Shown one piece after another: positions 21,548 through 34,540 of a DNA stretch of 64,000 bases; the stretch's first letter is position 1; each line of letters opens with the position of its first letter. The translations under genes were made by a program, and so were the position numbers. This DNA comes from Sipunculus nudus (taxonomy: Eukaryota > Annelida > Sipuncula > Golfingiida > Sipunculidae): NCBI GenBank assembly GCA_026874595.1, contig CM049309.1, forward strand, positions 97,178,723 through 97,242,722, in the 5' to 3' direction. Under the pieces are notes generated by a model, which did not search any database, was not told the DNA's origin, and saw only the letters and a list, made by a program, of their open reading frames with translations.

Positions 21548-22690
21548 ATTTTTGAGACCTTCAAATAAAGCCTCATCTGTAAACAGGGCACAGATCATCC
21601 CTGTTTTGACTTAAGAGTCTTGTAACTTGAAATCCAAAGAGGTCAATGAAAAGCCTTCATGGAAACTTTAAATAAGGTCTCTGTTGCCCATGTCTTCTGA
21701 TTTATGGGATTCGTAAGTACCACCCAGATAAATTAAAAAATGTGAAACAAAAACTCCAGTATCTGAATAAATAATGCACTGATCGCAATGATTTTTTGCA
21801 TGCATATTGATCATCAAGTGTTTCATCAGTTCCTGCTCACTGGTGGTGCCACCTGTATTTTTTTTATTTTTAACGATTTTTTTCTCTATTTTTGAGACCT
21901 TTAAAGTTCATCTTTTAACAGGGCACATATCGTAATGACTGGACCTTGAATCTTCCAACTGGATATCAGGAGAGGTCCACAAAAAATCTTTTTGGAAACC
22001 TGAAATTTGTTCACTGTTACCCATATCTTTTGAGCTATGGGGCTCGTAAAGTCCCCATAGAATAATTAAAATTTGATACAAAAGATCAAGGATCTGAATA
22101 ACCTATACATTGATCATCATGATTCTTTGCATGCATATTGATCATGGAGTGTTTCATCAGTTTCTGCAGACTGAAGGCACCACCTGTAATTTTTTTTATT
22201 TTTGCACAATTTTGGCTCAGCTGACTTTAAATCATACTCCAATCTTAGCTTAAGCGACCATCCTAAAATGTCTGTGGGCCGTCGGGCATCCAGCTGTTAA
22301 CAGGGCACCATCCGTAACTGTTAGACCTAGAAACATCTTACTCCCCATCCAAAGAGGGCCATGAAAAATCTCCCATATGCTCTAAGTCATGGGACGTGTT
22401 TTCACCCCCAAGAATTAATTCTTTTTCTTGTAAAATTTGATTAAGAAGCTCCAATATCTCAATAATTATTGCATGGATTGCCATAAAATCTAGTACATTT
22501 ATTTATCACGACCAGTTTTATCAGTTTTTAAAGACTAGTGGTGCCATCTGTATTTATTCTATTTTTAACACATTTTTTTCATCTATTTTGGAGACTGTCA
22601 AATAACATCAGGGATGTCCATGAAAAAGCATGAATATCTCAATAATTAGTACATGGATTGCCATGAAACTGTGTATATTTATTGCTCATG
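21548..22690 (+). repeat. Core tandem repeats of about 325-370 bp, three diverged units
   Basis: Each unit has TATTTTTGAGACC(T), 'AACAGGGCAC', a GGTGGTGCCACCTGTA-type palindrome (21843, 22167, 22540) and a T-rich run. The units resemble core arrays in the other hairpin-ended elements. No coding capacity. Confidence 0.6.
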
Positions 22691-22695
22691 ACTAG

Positions 22696-23640
22696 TTAGC
22701 TCAGCTGACTATAAGTCATCTGAGCTATAGTTGTGATCCATTGTGTGTCGTCCATCTGTCGAGCCGTCCTCCGTCTGTCTGTAAGACAGGCACTTTTCAA
22801 CACCGTTGGACCTATGAATCCAAAATTTGGCATACAGTTAGTTGTCTCTATGTTTTTCTACCAAACCTAAACTGGGTGTCTATGACTTTCTTCAAGAAAT
22901 TAAGGAATAACTTCAATTTTTCATTAAAAACTTATTTCCACACTTCGCCTAGTATCAAAACCACTCATTTGTTTTTCTTCATATGTACCATAAATATTCC
23001 CCTATATAGTTCCTATTGACATGTAGGTCTTTATTAAGTAATTTGTAAAAGTTATTGGCCAAAACATAATGCACCTTGTAAAAAATGAGGAAAGACATTT
23101 AATCACTTAACACAATAAATGGGAAAGCTAGGGGCTTGATTTCAGGGATAAAACTTTAATAAATCAAAATTAAATTCTATACCTAAAATTAGATCAGAAT
23201 CTTGTAAATTTTTTAAGATGATAGCATAAATATAAAATTGGAAGCTTAAATTTTGCCCAGTTGTGACCATGGCATGTTTATTTCCTGTAAGTACATTTGA
23301 TTTATTTTTTAGAGTAGGTACACATATGGTAGTAATCTGTTAACCTTTGAAATTTGAAATTTAGAGCTCAGATGTTAGGCTATTTATTGAAGTTTTGATT
23401 TTTATTCAAATAAATCACTATGTTATACACATAAAAAATACACTACATACTACTCCAAATTAACCCTTCATTCAGCTTATTCCATATGACTTTCACACAT
23501 ATAATACACTATATTCCTTTTTAGACCAATTATAGGAATGATGCTCATTGAAGTTGATTGATTCAATATAGTACCATTATGGTGATGCAATTATATCTGT
23601 CACAATCAGCTGAGCACTGTGACCCATGGGTTCCTTGTTT
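22696..23640 (+). mobile_element. Complete non-autonomous family-1 element (about 945 bp)
   Basis: 5' end: TAGCTCAGctgactataagtcatCTGAGCTA, an inverted repeat able to form a hairpin, followed by a CCGTCC-rich stretch. 3' end: ATTATATCTGTCACAATCAGCTGAGC, where TCAGCTGAG is the inverse of the 5' CTCAGCTGA, then the (degenerate) GACCCATGGGTT palindrome and CCTTGTTT. The interior holds the conserved CCTAATATCAAAACCACT-like and AATTTTGCCCA motifs seen in all family-1 copies. No ORF. Confidence 0.7.
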
Positions 23641-23845
23641 TATCAGTTTGTGATGACAGCTCAGCTGTAAGCACTGTTGATTTAATTTTCACCGCATATA
23701 TACATAAGGATTTAATCTTTTAAAATCTGAAATTTCAAAGGAATTGATTAAAAAGCTAGAGAGGCTTTAATTCAAGTTTTCATACACTATGTCAGGTGTT
23801 AATTACATCAAGCCCACCTAGTACAGCCTTCAATTGGGGTCTTTC

Positions 23846-24570
23846 TAAACACCGAAAAGTACCGAAAAGTTACCAAAAAGTTACTGAAAAGACTTTAAAA
23901 GCACCTTTTAATTAATATAAACACTAAAAATACTAAAAAATTGTTTCAGACTGTCAATTAAGTAAGCAAATTGTGCTTTTTTTACCCTTTTATAGGATGA
24001 TAAAAAGTGACTGGAAATCATCATAAAGTGATAAAATGTTATCAAATAAGCACAAAAATATAACCAAATAATAATGAGAAGTTACCTAAAATACCGAAAA
24101 GTTACCAAAAAGTACTGAAAAGTAACTGAAAAGTACCGAAAAGTTACTGAAAAGGTACTACAATGTACTGAATTACCAAAAAATTACTAAAAGACTATGA
24201 AAGCAAATTTTATCTATATTTATTGAAACACAAAAATTACCGAAAAGTTGTTTAAGACTGTCACTTGTCATTAAAAATTAGAAATTGTGATCCTACTCTT
24301 TATAAAGGATGATGTAAATTGACTGAAAAGCACCATAAATTGACAAATTGTTATCAAATAAGTAAAAAAAAAACACAAAAAACTTTGAAAAGTTACCTTA
24401 CCAAAAAGTATGGAAATATTTATAATTTTTAAATAAATGAAAATGGCACGAATGATGATAAAAATGACTGAAAAGCATCATAATGTGACAAGATGTTATG
24501 AAATAAGTACTGAATCATGACAAGAAAGAACAGTACCCAAAAAGTTACTGAAAAGACTATAAAATATAAT
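23846..24570 (+). repeat. Degenerate tandem repeats with short (ACCGAAAAGTT)-like subunits
   Basis: About 2.5 diverged units of roughly 250-300 bp. Each contains runs of TAC(C/T)GAAAAGTTAC, then GTTTCAGACTGTCA, GGATGAT…TGACTGAAAAGCATCATAAAGTGA and TGTTATCAAATAAG. Non-coding. Confidence 0.65.
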
Positions 24571-24647
24571 TGATAATTACCAGGTAAAAGGAAATCCCAT
24601 AAAGAAAGGCAAATTAAATTGGCTTGGTTCAAAGTGAGAGCTAGGAA

Positions 24648-25080
24648 ACAACCCCCCCCCCCCCCCCAGACCCAAGTTGAGAGAAAACCACCCCATCATT
24701 CCAAAGTTGAAAGAAAGCATCCTACCTAACCCAAGTTAAGAGAAACCAACCTACGTACCCCAGGTGAGAGAAACCACCCAAACCTACTCCAGGGGAGATA
24801 AAACACCCAACCTTACCTCAGGTGAGTGAAAGCTACCTCCCTACCTGCGGTGAGAGAAACCAACCCCACCCAACCCAAGGTGAGAGAAACCATCCCACCG
24901 TACCCCAGATGAGAGAAACCAACCCCACCCTACCCAAGGTAAGAGAAACCACCCCTACCCTACCCAAGGTGAGAGAAACCACCCCACCCTACCCCAGGTG
25001 AGCAAAGCCCCTACCCCCACCCAACCCCCTCCCCAACACAAGCAAGAGAAGCTACCCTACCCCACCACAGGGAAAAGCAA
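24648..25080 (+). repeat. C-rich minisatellite whose units contain AGGTGAGAGAAACC
   Basis: A C17-18 run (24651-24668) leads into about a dozen units of roughly 30 bp of the type CCACCCTACCCCAGGTGAGAGAAA. Most units hold AGGTGAG or AGGTAAG, which matches the splice-donor consensus on the + strand. Unit divergence is moderate. Confidence 0.75.
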
Positions 25081-25479
25081 ATTGGAAGCTGCTCTTGGTT
25101 AACATTTCTGACACACCCCATCCAACACCTTCTATAAATTGCTACTACAGATTTCATCAATTCATAACTGATTTCAAGTGAACAGTGGAAACTTCATTGG
25201 TAATCTGGGACGGCGAAAAATCCCTAAAGTAGCCTTGTGTACAGTGTGAAATCTGGACTGTGCTGAACACAGCATTGAGTGCAACAGCTGTTGGAGGTGG
25301 ACACACTTGGATTGTATATCTGTGACAAACACATATTCACTTGTGTTATGTAATACCCACTCCAGGCAGCTTGCCTTGGCTCAGCTTGGGCACTACCAGC
25401 AGGCTTCCTCTCTGCCCTGCACTCCCCCCCCCCAGATAGTGCATAAACTAGATGAATGTTATATTTTTCTGCATTTAAT
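25081..25479. other. No gene seen
   Basis: Mixed-composition stretch with a C10 run near 25428. Short open frames here have no recognisable motif. Confidence 0.5.
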
Positions 25480-26395
25480 TCAATCTAATTCTAGGCTATG
25501 CTACATTTTAGATTTTGTAATTTACCACCAGGGTTACAATGATTAAAGTGCACCTTTAATTGTGTCCACAATGTGGTATATTCCTATGAAAGTGTGGATG
25601 TTCATCAGATAAGGAATTCCTTACTTCACAAGAATAAAAACTTCACCAGGTGTGAAATTGACTGTTAATTCCAATAATAAATTATAGCTGAGATAGTTAT
25701 TAGCACAATGCGATAGTTTGTCCCTCATTCATCCAAGAGTGTGTATACTTTATTTGAAAAGATGTTTTTATTTTATTAAATTTACTGAATCTTATCTATA
25801 ACCCCAATGTACAAAGCATTTTAATAGTGATTCAAGGAATAATCTTGAAGATGCGATGTTGTGGCATTTTTTTCTTTTAAATTCAGTTTAAACATTTGTG
25901 ATTTAAAAATAATAAAATATATGTGTATGCATAATATTACCCAATATGAGCTACACTCTGGATAAATAATGATTGCAACTTAGAACTCTGATATTTTAAC
26001 TTATGTTTTCAGATTATTTACTTGTAAATAAAAAAAATTAATCTGATAACAACTGTTAATGGAAAAAGTGGATATGCTAAAAAAAATAGGCTTTAATAAA
26101 AACTTAAATGAATTTTTCTCTTGAAAGTGAAATAAAGGTATCAGTCCATTTTGTCCACTTGCCTGTCCATCTGTAAATTTTTCATATGCATCACAGTATC
26201 TCCAAACTTTTTTTTACGACAGTCTTGTCATAGTATTAGTTTTGCAATCATATATTTAGAACTTTACTATAACCAAGTAGGAGGGTCCCTTTCCTCTTAG
26301 CTCCTCATATGCATATATATATGAAAAACATAACAATAGAATATTTTGCATATTTTGCCTATGCAAAAATTTCAGCTTAGCTCTTGTTTTCTTGT
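25480..26395 (+). repeat. Family-3 dispersed segment
   Basis: Diverged direct copy of 31740-32720: CCACCAGGGTTACAATGATT, AAAGTGTGGATGTTCATCA, AAGATGCGATGTTGTGGCAT, GGAAAAAGTGGATATGCTAA and CCAAGTAGGAGGG(T/C)CCC follow in the same order in both. Confidence 0.7.
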
Positions 26396-27117
26396 CATAT
26401 TTGATACAAAAGCTCCAGTATCTCAATAATTAATGCAAGGATTGCAATGAATCCTTGAATGATTATTAAATAGTATTATCAAATTGTGAAGACTGATGCC
26501 ACCTCTATTTTGAGTATTTTTCACACATTTTTTCCTGTATTTCTGAGAATGCAAATTACAGCAATAATGACAGCTTCTCAGCTAGGGTTTGATCTATAGT
26601 GCTCTCAAACCTTGTATGTGTATTGATCAAGACTAGTTTTACCATTTTTTGAAGACTGGTGGTGTCACCTGAATTTTTTTGTGTATTTTTGATACTGTCA
26701 AATGATAGCATTGATGTGAGTTTCACAACTGTACCTTCATCAAACATCTTGAAACTTGATATGCTTATTGATTATGACTGGTTTTATCGGTTGCTGAATA
26801 ATGGTGGTGCCACCTGTACTTATAGTATTTGTTATGCAAATGTTTACCTCTATTTTGGAGACTGTCAAATGACAGCAATCACATCACTTTCTCAGCTGTA
26901 GGTTGATCTTGTGTCATGCAACCTGGTGTGCTTATACATAATCATTGGTTATAATAAGTTTCTTAATACTGAAGGTGCCATCTGTAATTTTTTTCTATTT
27001 CAACACAATTTTGCATCTATTTTTGAGATAATCAAATGACCATATTCTTATCATGTCCGCTTTTATATTAGCATCTCATCAGTCAGCTGAGCATCATGAC
27101 CCCTGGGTCACTTGTTT
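26396..27117 (+). repeat. Core tandem repeats (about 150-165 bp, four units) ending in a family-1 3' end
   Basis: Units are marked by GGTGGTGCCACCTGTA-like palindromes near 26500, 26660, 26808 and 26975, each after TTGAAGACTG- or CTGAATAATG-like sequence. The array ends at TCAGCTGAGCATCATGACCC…CACTTGTTT (27082-27117), so it is the interior of a family-1-type element with its 5' end lost or diverged. Confidence 0.65.
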
Positions 27118-27359
27118 TCATAAAAGGGGGGAGAGTGTAAGACATCAGACCTATAGTTATTAATGCCTTGTCTTTCCTTCTTTCTGTCTTAGTGTCACAG
27201 GGTCCATCCATCAATTGAGGATTTCTTTTGGAGTCATAAAATTATCTTAAATAGAATGCAACTGATCTTTCTTAAATTCATTGGTATGATTGATGTCTAT
27301 GAAGGCTTTTTGCTCTGTGTAGGTTGGTTACAATAATATTTTGAGGGATCTTATTTCAG

Positions 27360-27582
27360 TCAGTACCAAAGCTACTCCTACATGGCGAGATCAGAAAAGT
27401 ACGCATTAACATCACAGACACCAATGGTGAAATTCAAACGTACACTGTCAGTGGATCACCAAGGAATTACACCATGGAGGTTGATGCAACAGAGAGCTAT
27501 GATGTCACACTTGAAGTGTCAACAGTTGGTTTTAACTATTCATTGGTTCCTATGCCATATCAGATTCCAAGTAAAAAAGAAA
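27360..27582 (+). CDS. Exon A of a cytokine-receptor-like gene (second half of an FNIII domain)
   Basis: The acceptor TTATTTCAG ends at 27359 and the donor GAAA|GTAAGT begins at 27583. The frame tca-gta-cca (27360) is open for 74 codons plus one base (phase 0 in, phase 1 out). Residues include RKVRINITDTNGEIQTYTV and NYTMEVDATESYDVTLEVS, the E, F and G strands of a fibronectin-III fold, then a PMPYQIPSKKE boundary. Three N-x-S/T sequons (NIT, NYT, NYS) suggest an extracellular glycoprotein. Another donor-like GTAAAAA at 27571 is weaker. It is linked to exon B by compatible phase. The family assignment (gp130/Domeless-like) is inferred; the exon itself is well supported. Confidence 0.65.
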
Positions 27583-28054
27583 GTAAGTTTGAATGATTGA
27601 GTTTATATATTACAGTCAATGTGTAAAATCAATCAATTTTGTAAATTGCCTGAAATTTTCACTCAATTTACAAATTGCCTGATTCACTCAAAAAATTTAT
27701 GAAAGGACTGCAAGTTTCAGGCCCTTTACAAATTGACTGAAAAATCAGTTAGCTCATTTGACACATTGACTGAAATGTGAAAAGAATGAAATATTATTGA
27801 AAAACAATAACAAAGATTAAAATGGCATTTCATTTGTTTAATATATCTTAGTTTCACAAAATATTTATGTTTTACATCATATTTTTGCATAGCTGGTTTA
27901 ATTTTTCAAATAATCAAAATCATCCATTTTACTTATTTAGTACTGGTTATTGGAGAAATATATAGCATGTAATTATTAGGTTTTAAATTTTATGCTGCCT
28001 CAGGGGCACAAATTCCTTGTAAAGTGTGGGGGGTACATCCACTTCAGAAGTTGG

Positions 28055-29862
28055 GGGCAAGTTTTTAAGCAAACCTGTGAGCTTATGCGATGGCACAGCA
28101 TTGTCTGTTGTCCCTCTGCTGACAGTCTGCTGTCATCCATACATTCACCCATGCTATCTCAAAAACTGTTGGAGCTAGCATCACCAAATTTTATGCAAAA
28201 TATCAGTTATAAAAAAACTCTATTGGATTTTGCTTATTTTTTATCTGCATTTATTAGATTTTATAAGGAAAAAGCTAAAAAAAAACTTTAAAATCTTCTT
28301 CTCTGAAACTGCCTGGCCAAATCGTTCATTATTTCTCAAAAATGATCTCTGAAACCATCTCTCTCAAATTTGTTTGAATGGTTTAAGTTCAGTGAATTTT
28401 GACCGAGTTACAGGAAGGTGAACTTAAGTCATTTGGCAAAAAAAAGATACTAATATTACAGTACCAGATACTGCTGAAGCTATCATCACTAAATGTATGC
28501 AAATGTCGATCACATATCTCATATTTGAAATTGAGGTTGGTGGCACCACCTGCATCAACCTTTTTTGTATGAGGGTCATCAGTCATCAGTACATTAACCC
28601 ATAATTTCTGAGGATTATTATTCCTGAGGGTTTCATATTTGGGATTATTTCTCATTTGCAAATATCTAGAAATTAAAACCCTCACAAATAAAAAGGTAAC
28701 CACAGTAATTTGAAACTGAGGGCTGCAATAGTCTTCTTCTGCAAACCTGTTGTTCAAGATTGTGTCTGTATCTATAAATAGCTTGGCAGGCTGCCAGCTT
28801 TTTCAGATTTGCCAACAGGCCAAAGGTCAGTCTGGATCTATTTATAGCTTTGGTAGGTTGCCAACTGTATCAGATTATGCAACAGGTCAAGAGTTCACTC
28901 AGTGCAGCCAGGTACAGGTAAAAAATTCACTCAGTGCAGCCAGGTGCAGGTTAAGAGTTCACTCAGTGTAGTAGATGGAGCTAGCAATTTGTTCTGGTCC
29001 ACTCTGAGCAACTGCCTTTCTCACCTAAGCCTAGTCAGCCCAGTGCACCTGACTCAAGAGAGGTTTGATGTATTGGCCTGATACTTTGACCTGTCTATGC
29101 ATCTTTGATAGCTTTCTCTTACACAAGAATTGTGAGGCCACCTAGGGTGACTTTTGCACAGTGTATGCACCGGCTTATTTCTCAGAAGGGATTTGTTATA
29201 TCAGCATGAAATTGAGCATATTTAGACATATCAGAGAGCTTCATTGTATACAAGACTGGTGGCAACACCTACAATATTTTTGGCACAGTGTATGTCTCTG
29301 CTTTTTTAGGAGGGATTTGATATATAACAGCCTTAAAGTAGGCATATGTATACATCTCAGATAGCTTAATTGTATGCAAGATGGCACCACCTACAATAAT
29401 TTTTGCAGTGTATCATACTGTATGTACTAATGTGTTCTGTATGGTTAGGGTTAGGGTTAGGATTTAGGGTTAGGGTTAGAGTTAGATAGTTTTTTTGTAT
29501 ACAAGACTGGTGGCACCACCTACAATTGATTCATACATCTGTGCAAATAGCAGAAGAGTAGTTTTAAGTATAACTGTTTGAAATTTTGCATGTCCATACA
29601 TCTCTGATGGCTTTCTCGTACACAAGACTGGTGGTGCCACCTACAATCATTATTGTGTTGTGTGCACCCATGCCAGTATTTCAGCAGTGACATATGTGTA
29701 ATCAGTGCATGTACCTGCGGTTTCAAAATGTTCAGTGCTTACATTTAACATATACATGTCACAGTTGTATGTGAAAAGTAATGTTCCAGCATTGAAGTAT
29801 TAAACCTGATGTATATCCCATTGCACAGGTTGCACATTAAGCCTGTAGGCCTTGTTTTATTG
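28055..29862 (+). mobile_element. Family-2 repeat element
   Basis: 5' end TTTTTAAGCAAACCTGTGAG, 3' end GCACAGGTTGCACATTAAGC then the palindrome-rich CCTGTAGGCCTTGTTTT. CACAGGTT near the 3' end is the inverse of the 5' AACCTGTG. The interior includes 'CTTCTTCTCTGAAACTG', 'GGTGGCACCACCTGCATC' (28545) and several GACTGGTGG(C/T)(A/G)CCACCTACAAT units at 29265, 29505 and 29630. Confidence 0.65.
29443..29486 (+). repeat. Interstitial telomere-type repeat (TTAGGG)n
   Basis: Five TTAGGG units with two variants (GGATTTAGGG and TTAGAG). It is too short to be a chromosome end and is embedded in a family-2 element. A shorter GGGTTAGGGTTA tract is at 43533-43546. Confidence 0.85.
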
Positions 29863-30236
29863 ATGGTCAACTGTCCAGTTTGGTTATTAGCCAAGGGGGA
29901 TATTTGTGGAGAGCGTGCCCATAAGTTCTTCAGTCTAGTAGAATTTTTACAATTCTCAATAAAATTTTCAGATTTTGGTATAAATTGATATGGAGTATTC
30001 TTGCAACAACATATTAAAGCTTTTGCACTTAATATTCTTTGGGCAGCAAATGTCCATGAGAACCCCCTCCAACCCAACTATTCAATCTGCTGCTGGTTAT
30101 TTCACAATAATACCTATTATAAACAATTCCTGGTTTGAATTCTCTGTATGAATGATTTGTGTTTAAATACATGGGTTCCATAATGTTAAAGAAACATTGG
30201 TGAACAAATGTGAACCATGCCAGATTATCAGTCATT
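29863..30236. other. No feature seen
   Basis: AT-rich intronic sequence without repeats that I can match elsewhere in the window and without coding motifs. Confidence 0.5.
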
Positions 30237-30903
30237 TTTAGCTCAGCTGACTAATAAGTCGTGGTCCATTGTCCGTCGTCCGTCCATCCTTTAGACTGGC
30301 ACGTTTTGAAACCTTTAGACCTACAAATCCAAAATTTGGTATGGGGTTAGATATCCCCCAAATCTCCTACCATACTGAAAATTGATTAAATATGACTTTA
30401 TTCCTTTGAAATATTCAGGAAAAACCTCAAATTTCATTAAAAAACATATTGTCACACTTCAGGACTGCCTAATATCAAAACCACTGAACTCTTTTTCTTA
30501 ATATTTACCAGAAGTGTTCTCCTATATATTTCCTATATACCTGCCAGCAATTAAGTCAGTTAAATATAATTTCTCTAAGTTATGGGCCTTAACATGATGG
30601 ACTTTGTAAAAAATCAGGAAAAATATTTACTGAGAAAACATTAAAAATTTTGAAACTAGAGACTTTTTTCCTCAGTATATAACTTTGTTTAAATAAGATT
30701 CATTTGCATACCCAAAATTAGATCTGAAATTTGTAAATTTTTTAAGTAATTAGCATAAAAATAAAATCAGTACCTTAAATTTTGCCCAACTTCCTGTGAG
30801 TACTGTTGAATTAATTTTCACAGCATGTAAACGTAAGTATTTAATTTGTTTAAATCTGAAATTTGAAAATAAAAGCTTAAAAATTAGGCTAGTTTTTGAA
30901 TTT
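30237..30903 (+). mobile_element. Family-1 element, 5' part only
   Basis: Starts TTTTAGCTCAGCTGACTAAT with the CCGTCGTCCGTCC stretch and runs through the conserved interior (AATATCAAAACCACTGAAC, AATTTTGCCCAACTT). It is cut off where another family-1 5' end begins at 30904, so the second element inserted into the first. Confidence 0.7.
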
Positions 30904-32751
30904 TTAGCTCAGCTGACTATAAGTCGTCTGAGCTATAGTCGTGGTCCTTTGTCCATTGCCCGTCTGTCCAGCCTTCCATTCGGACCTCCGGCCATCCAGC
31001 CGTCTGTTAACAGGGAACGTTTTAAAACCGTTGGAGCTATGAATCCAAAATTTTGCATACAGTTAGATGTCCCACAAATTTCCTGCCATACTGAAAATTG
31101 GGTCACTAGGACTTCGTTCCTTCAAAATATTAAGGAAAAACCTCTATTTTCCATAAAAAAGCCATTGTTACACTTCAAGGCTGCCTAATATCAAAACCAC
31201 TGATCTGTTTTTGATCATATTTAGTATTCATATTCTTCCATACATTTTCTGTTAACATACAAAATATTAGGTCGGTATTGAGTATTGTTTTGAAGTTATA
31301 GGCCCAAATATAATGCAGTTTTTAAAAAATAAGGAAACATATTTACTCACTTAACATGAGAATTGCTGAAGCTGGAGACTTTTTTCAGGGATATTACTTT
31401 GTTAAATCAAGATTCAACTGTTAACCCAAAATTAGATCTGAATTTTGCAAATTTTTTAAGTTATTAGCATAAATAAAAAATCAATACCCTAAATTTTGTC
31501 CAACTTTGGCTACGGCACGTATTTTACCTGTAAGCACTGTTGATTTAATTTTCACAGCATATATACATAAGGATTTAACCTTTTACAATCTGAAATTTCA
31601 AAGGAATTGATTGAAAAGAGAAGCTTTTATTCAGGTTTTCATACACCATGTCAAATGTTGTTTACATCAAGCCCACCAGTACAGCCTTCACATGTGTGAT
31701 GTAACCCTCTCCAGGTAGCTTGTCTTGGCTCAGCTTTATAAACTAGATGAATGTTATAATTTTCTGTATTTGATTCATTCTTATTCTAGGCTATGCTACA
31801 TTTTGGATTGTATTGTACCACCAGGGTTACAATGATTAAAGTGCACATTTAATTGTGTCCACAAGGTGGTGTATTGCTATGAAAGTGTGGATGTTCATCA
31901 AATAAGTAATTCTTTACTACAGAAGAGTAAAAACTTCACAAGGTGTGGAATTAACCATTAATTCCAGTGATAAATTATAGCTGAGATAGTAATTAGCACA
32001 ATGATGTTTTTTGTCCCTCATTCAGCTAACAGTGTGTATACTTTATTTGAAAAGATGTTTTTACTTTATCAGATTAACTGAATCTTTTATTTAGGTGAAT
32101 AAAATTAAGCATGTACTGAAAACTCCAATGTACAAAACTTTTTCATAGTGATTCAAGGAATAATCTCGAAGATGCCATGTTGTGGCATTAATTTCTTTTA
32201 AATTCAGTTTAAACATTTGTGATGTAGAAATAATAAAATATTTTTATATGCATAATATGACCTGATATGAGCTTCACTCTGGATAAATAATGATTGCAAC
32301 TTAGAATTCTGATATTTTAACTTATATTTTCAGATTTTTTTATTATAAATTTATAAAACTTGTAAATAAAAAAAATGAATCTGATAAAAATTATTAATGG
32401 AAAAAGTGGATATGCTAAAAAAGAGGGCTTTAATAAAAACTTAAATGCATTATTCCCTTGAAAGTGAAATAAAGGTATTAGTCCACTCTGTCCACTTGCC
32501 TGTCCATCTGTAATTTTTTCATATGCATGACAGTATCTCAAAAATGTTTACTGTTTTTCTTCATGAGAGTCTTGTCAAAGTATTAGTTTTGAAATCATAT
32601 ATTTAGAACTTTACCATAACCAAGTAGGAGGGCCCCTTTCCTCTTAACTTCTCATATGCTTATATATATGAAAAACATTACAAAAGCATATTTTACATAT
32701 TTTGCATTTGCAAAAATTTCAAACTTCAGCTGAGTCATGGGTCCCTTGTTT
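30904..32751 (+). mobile_element. Family-1 element carrying a family-3 segment
   Basis: 5' hairpin end TAGCTCAGCTGACTATAAG…CTGAGCTATAG at 30905, conserved interior to about 31660, the family-3 segment at 31740-32720, and a 3' end CAGCTGAGTCATGGGTCCCT plus TGTTT at 32726-32751 (slightly deleted palindrome). Confidence 0.65.
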
Positions 32752-34540
32752 CTTGAGGCTCTTTTGCAATCACTTGCTTTGTCTAGATGCAGGCAGCGCA
32801 CTCCTGGTCACTGGAAGTCAGCTATGCCAGGGTTTCCTGATTTGTTACAGTCACTGGGGGAGATGCCCTGCTGTGACAGGTGTATAGTTATTGTCATATC
32901 AACCCCCCCCCCCCCAACCCAAACCCTTAAGTGTTATGCAGTAATTGTTATTGTTTTCACTGTATCTCCTTAATTGTAAAGCTGATTCCACTCCTATATG
33001 AAAAAACTTTCCTTGAAAAAGTAATTCAAGGTGTAATCAAGAAGATGCCATGTTGTGTTAATGTTGCATTTTTAAATAAATCAATTTTTTTTAAATGATT
33101 TTAATAAGTTAAAATATATCATTATAAGTATTCATTAATTTATAAAATGTGAAGCAAATTATGGATAAATAAAGGCACAATTTAAAATTGTGAAATCTGA
33201 ATCGAGTATTATTTTTATATATTTATTGTTTTGCAAATTTAAAAGATATTTTTGTGGTTAAAAATAAATATACATTTGTATGCATGATGTGGTGTTATCT
33301 GACAAGTTTGAGATTTATGATGATGCAATTTAGAATTATGAATCAAATTATATATTGAGATTTATATTTTATATTGGAAATGTATAGAAATATAAACTTA
33401 TAATAAAAAATTGATGTGATAAAAAATTAAGATCTAATACAAACATTTGTTCATTATTTTCCTTCCACAGCAGAATTGGAGATCAGGCTTTGTTTACCCT
33501 GTATGTATATGCAGAAGTGTTGTTAATCATACCATCCACCCCCCCCCCCCCCCCCACCTCTGCTGCCATTGAAACCCTTGCACCTGTGCACTGGGACATT
33601 AGTTTTTATTGCAAATGTGTAAAATATATTTAACTTAAGAAATAATTGGATAAGTAATAATCAAAATTTAATTAAAACATATTCTTGCCTCAGGAGAATG
33701 GAACATAAAGTGATCAGCTCTGTCTGTCCATCATCTCTCCATTATCATTAAATATATTAATTATGAAATTATTTCTATAAGCACTGTTGAAATAACTTTC
33801 ATATGCTGTATGTGGATTGATTAAAGCTATTAAGGTCTGAAACTTGAAAGCAACTTATATATTCAGTTGTGTAATATTTCAGATGTTAAACTTTAATGAT
33901 TTTTTTATTTGATATATAAAAAATTTAAGAAATAATTAAAACTAGATATTTCATCAGCTTTGTTTGTCTACCCGTCTGTTTGTCCTTTTTTAAATATTAA
34001 GTAATTGTGAATGACCTTCTTTATCCTGTAAGCATAGTTGAATTGAGTGAAAATCCTATGTTTATACACTATAACAACACAGAGATGTTGTACCTTCCAT
34101 CATTCCATCCCCCCCCCCCCTCGAAGCCCTTGCACCTGTGGACTGGAACATTATATTTCAACTGTATAGAATTTATAAAATAAAAAAATACATATATCTA
34201 ATAATATATATTATAAAAAATAGATCCAATTTAACAAATGTGTAAACTACTGGACTGTCAACAATTTATAAAAAAGTCAACCAATGATCATGGTTATAAT
34301 AAACATCTTATGTACACAAACTGATCACCTACTTCAAATTTAACATTAGGAAATGCATCTTTTGTCACAAAATATTATTTGCAACAATTTCTTACACATC
34401 AGTACAAACCAATCATGTCAACCAGCCATGGCCTATATTACCTTTTCCTCTTACGCTTTATCTCCATTAGATATTATTTTAGATTTTTACCTTCAAGGTC
34501 AACTTCAGCTGAGCATAGTGACCCATGGGTCCCTTGTTTT
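32752..34540 (+). repeat. AT-rich repeats with poly-C tracts, ending in a family-1 3' end
   Basis: Two diverged direct copies about 560 bases apart share a poly-C run and a following CTTGCACCTGTG(C/G)ACTGG(G/A)AC (33538-33602 and 34105-34155). Another C-run is at 32901-32915. The 3' end TCAGCTGAGCATAGTGACCC plus ATGGGTCCCTTGTTT is at 34505-34540. No gene. Confidence 0.6.
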
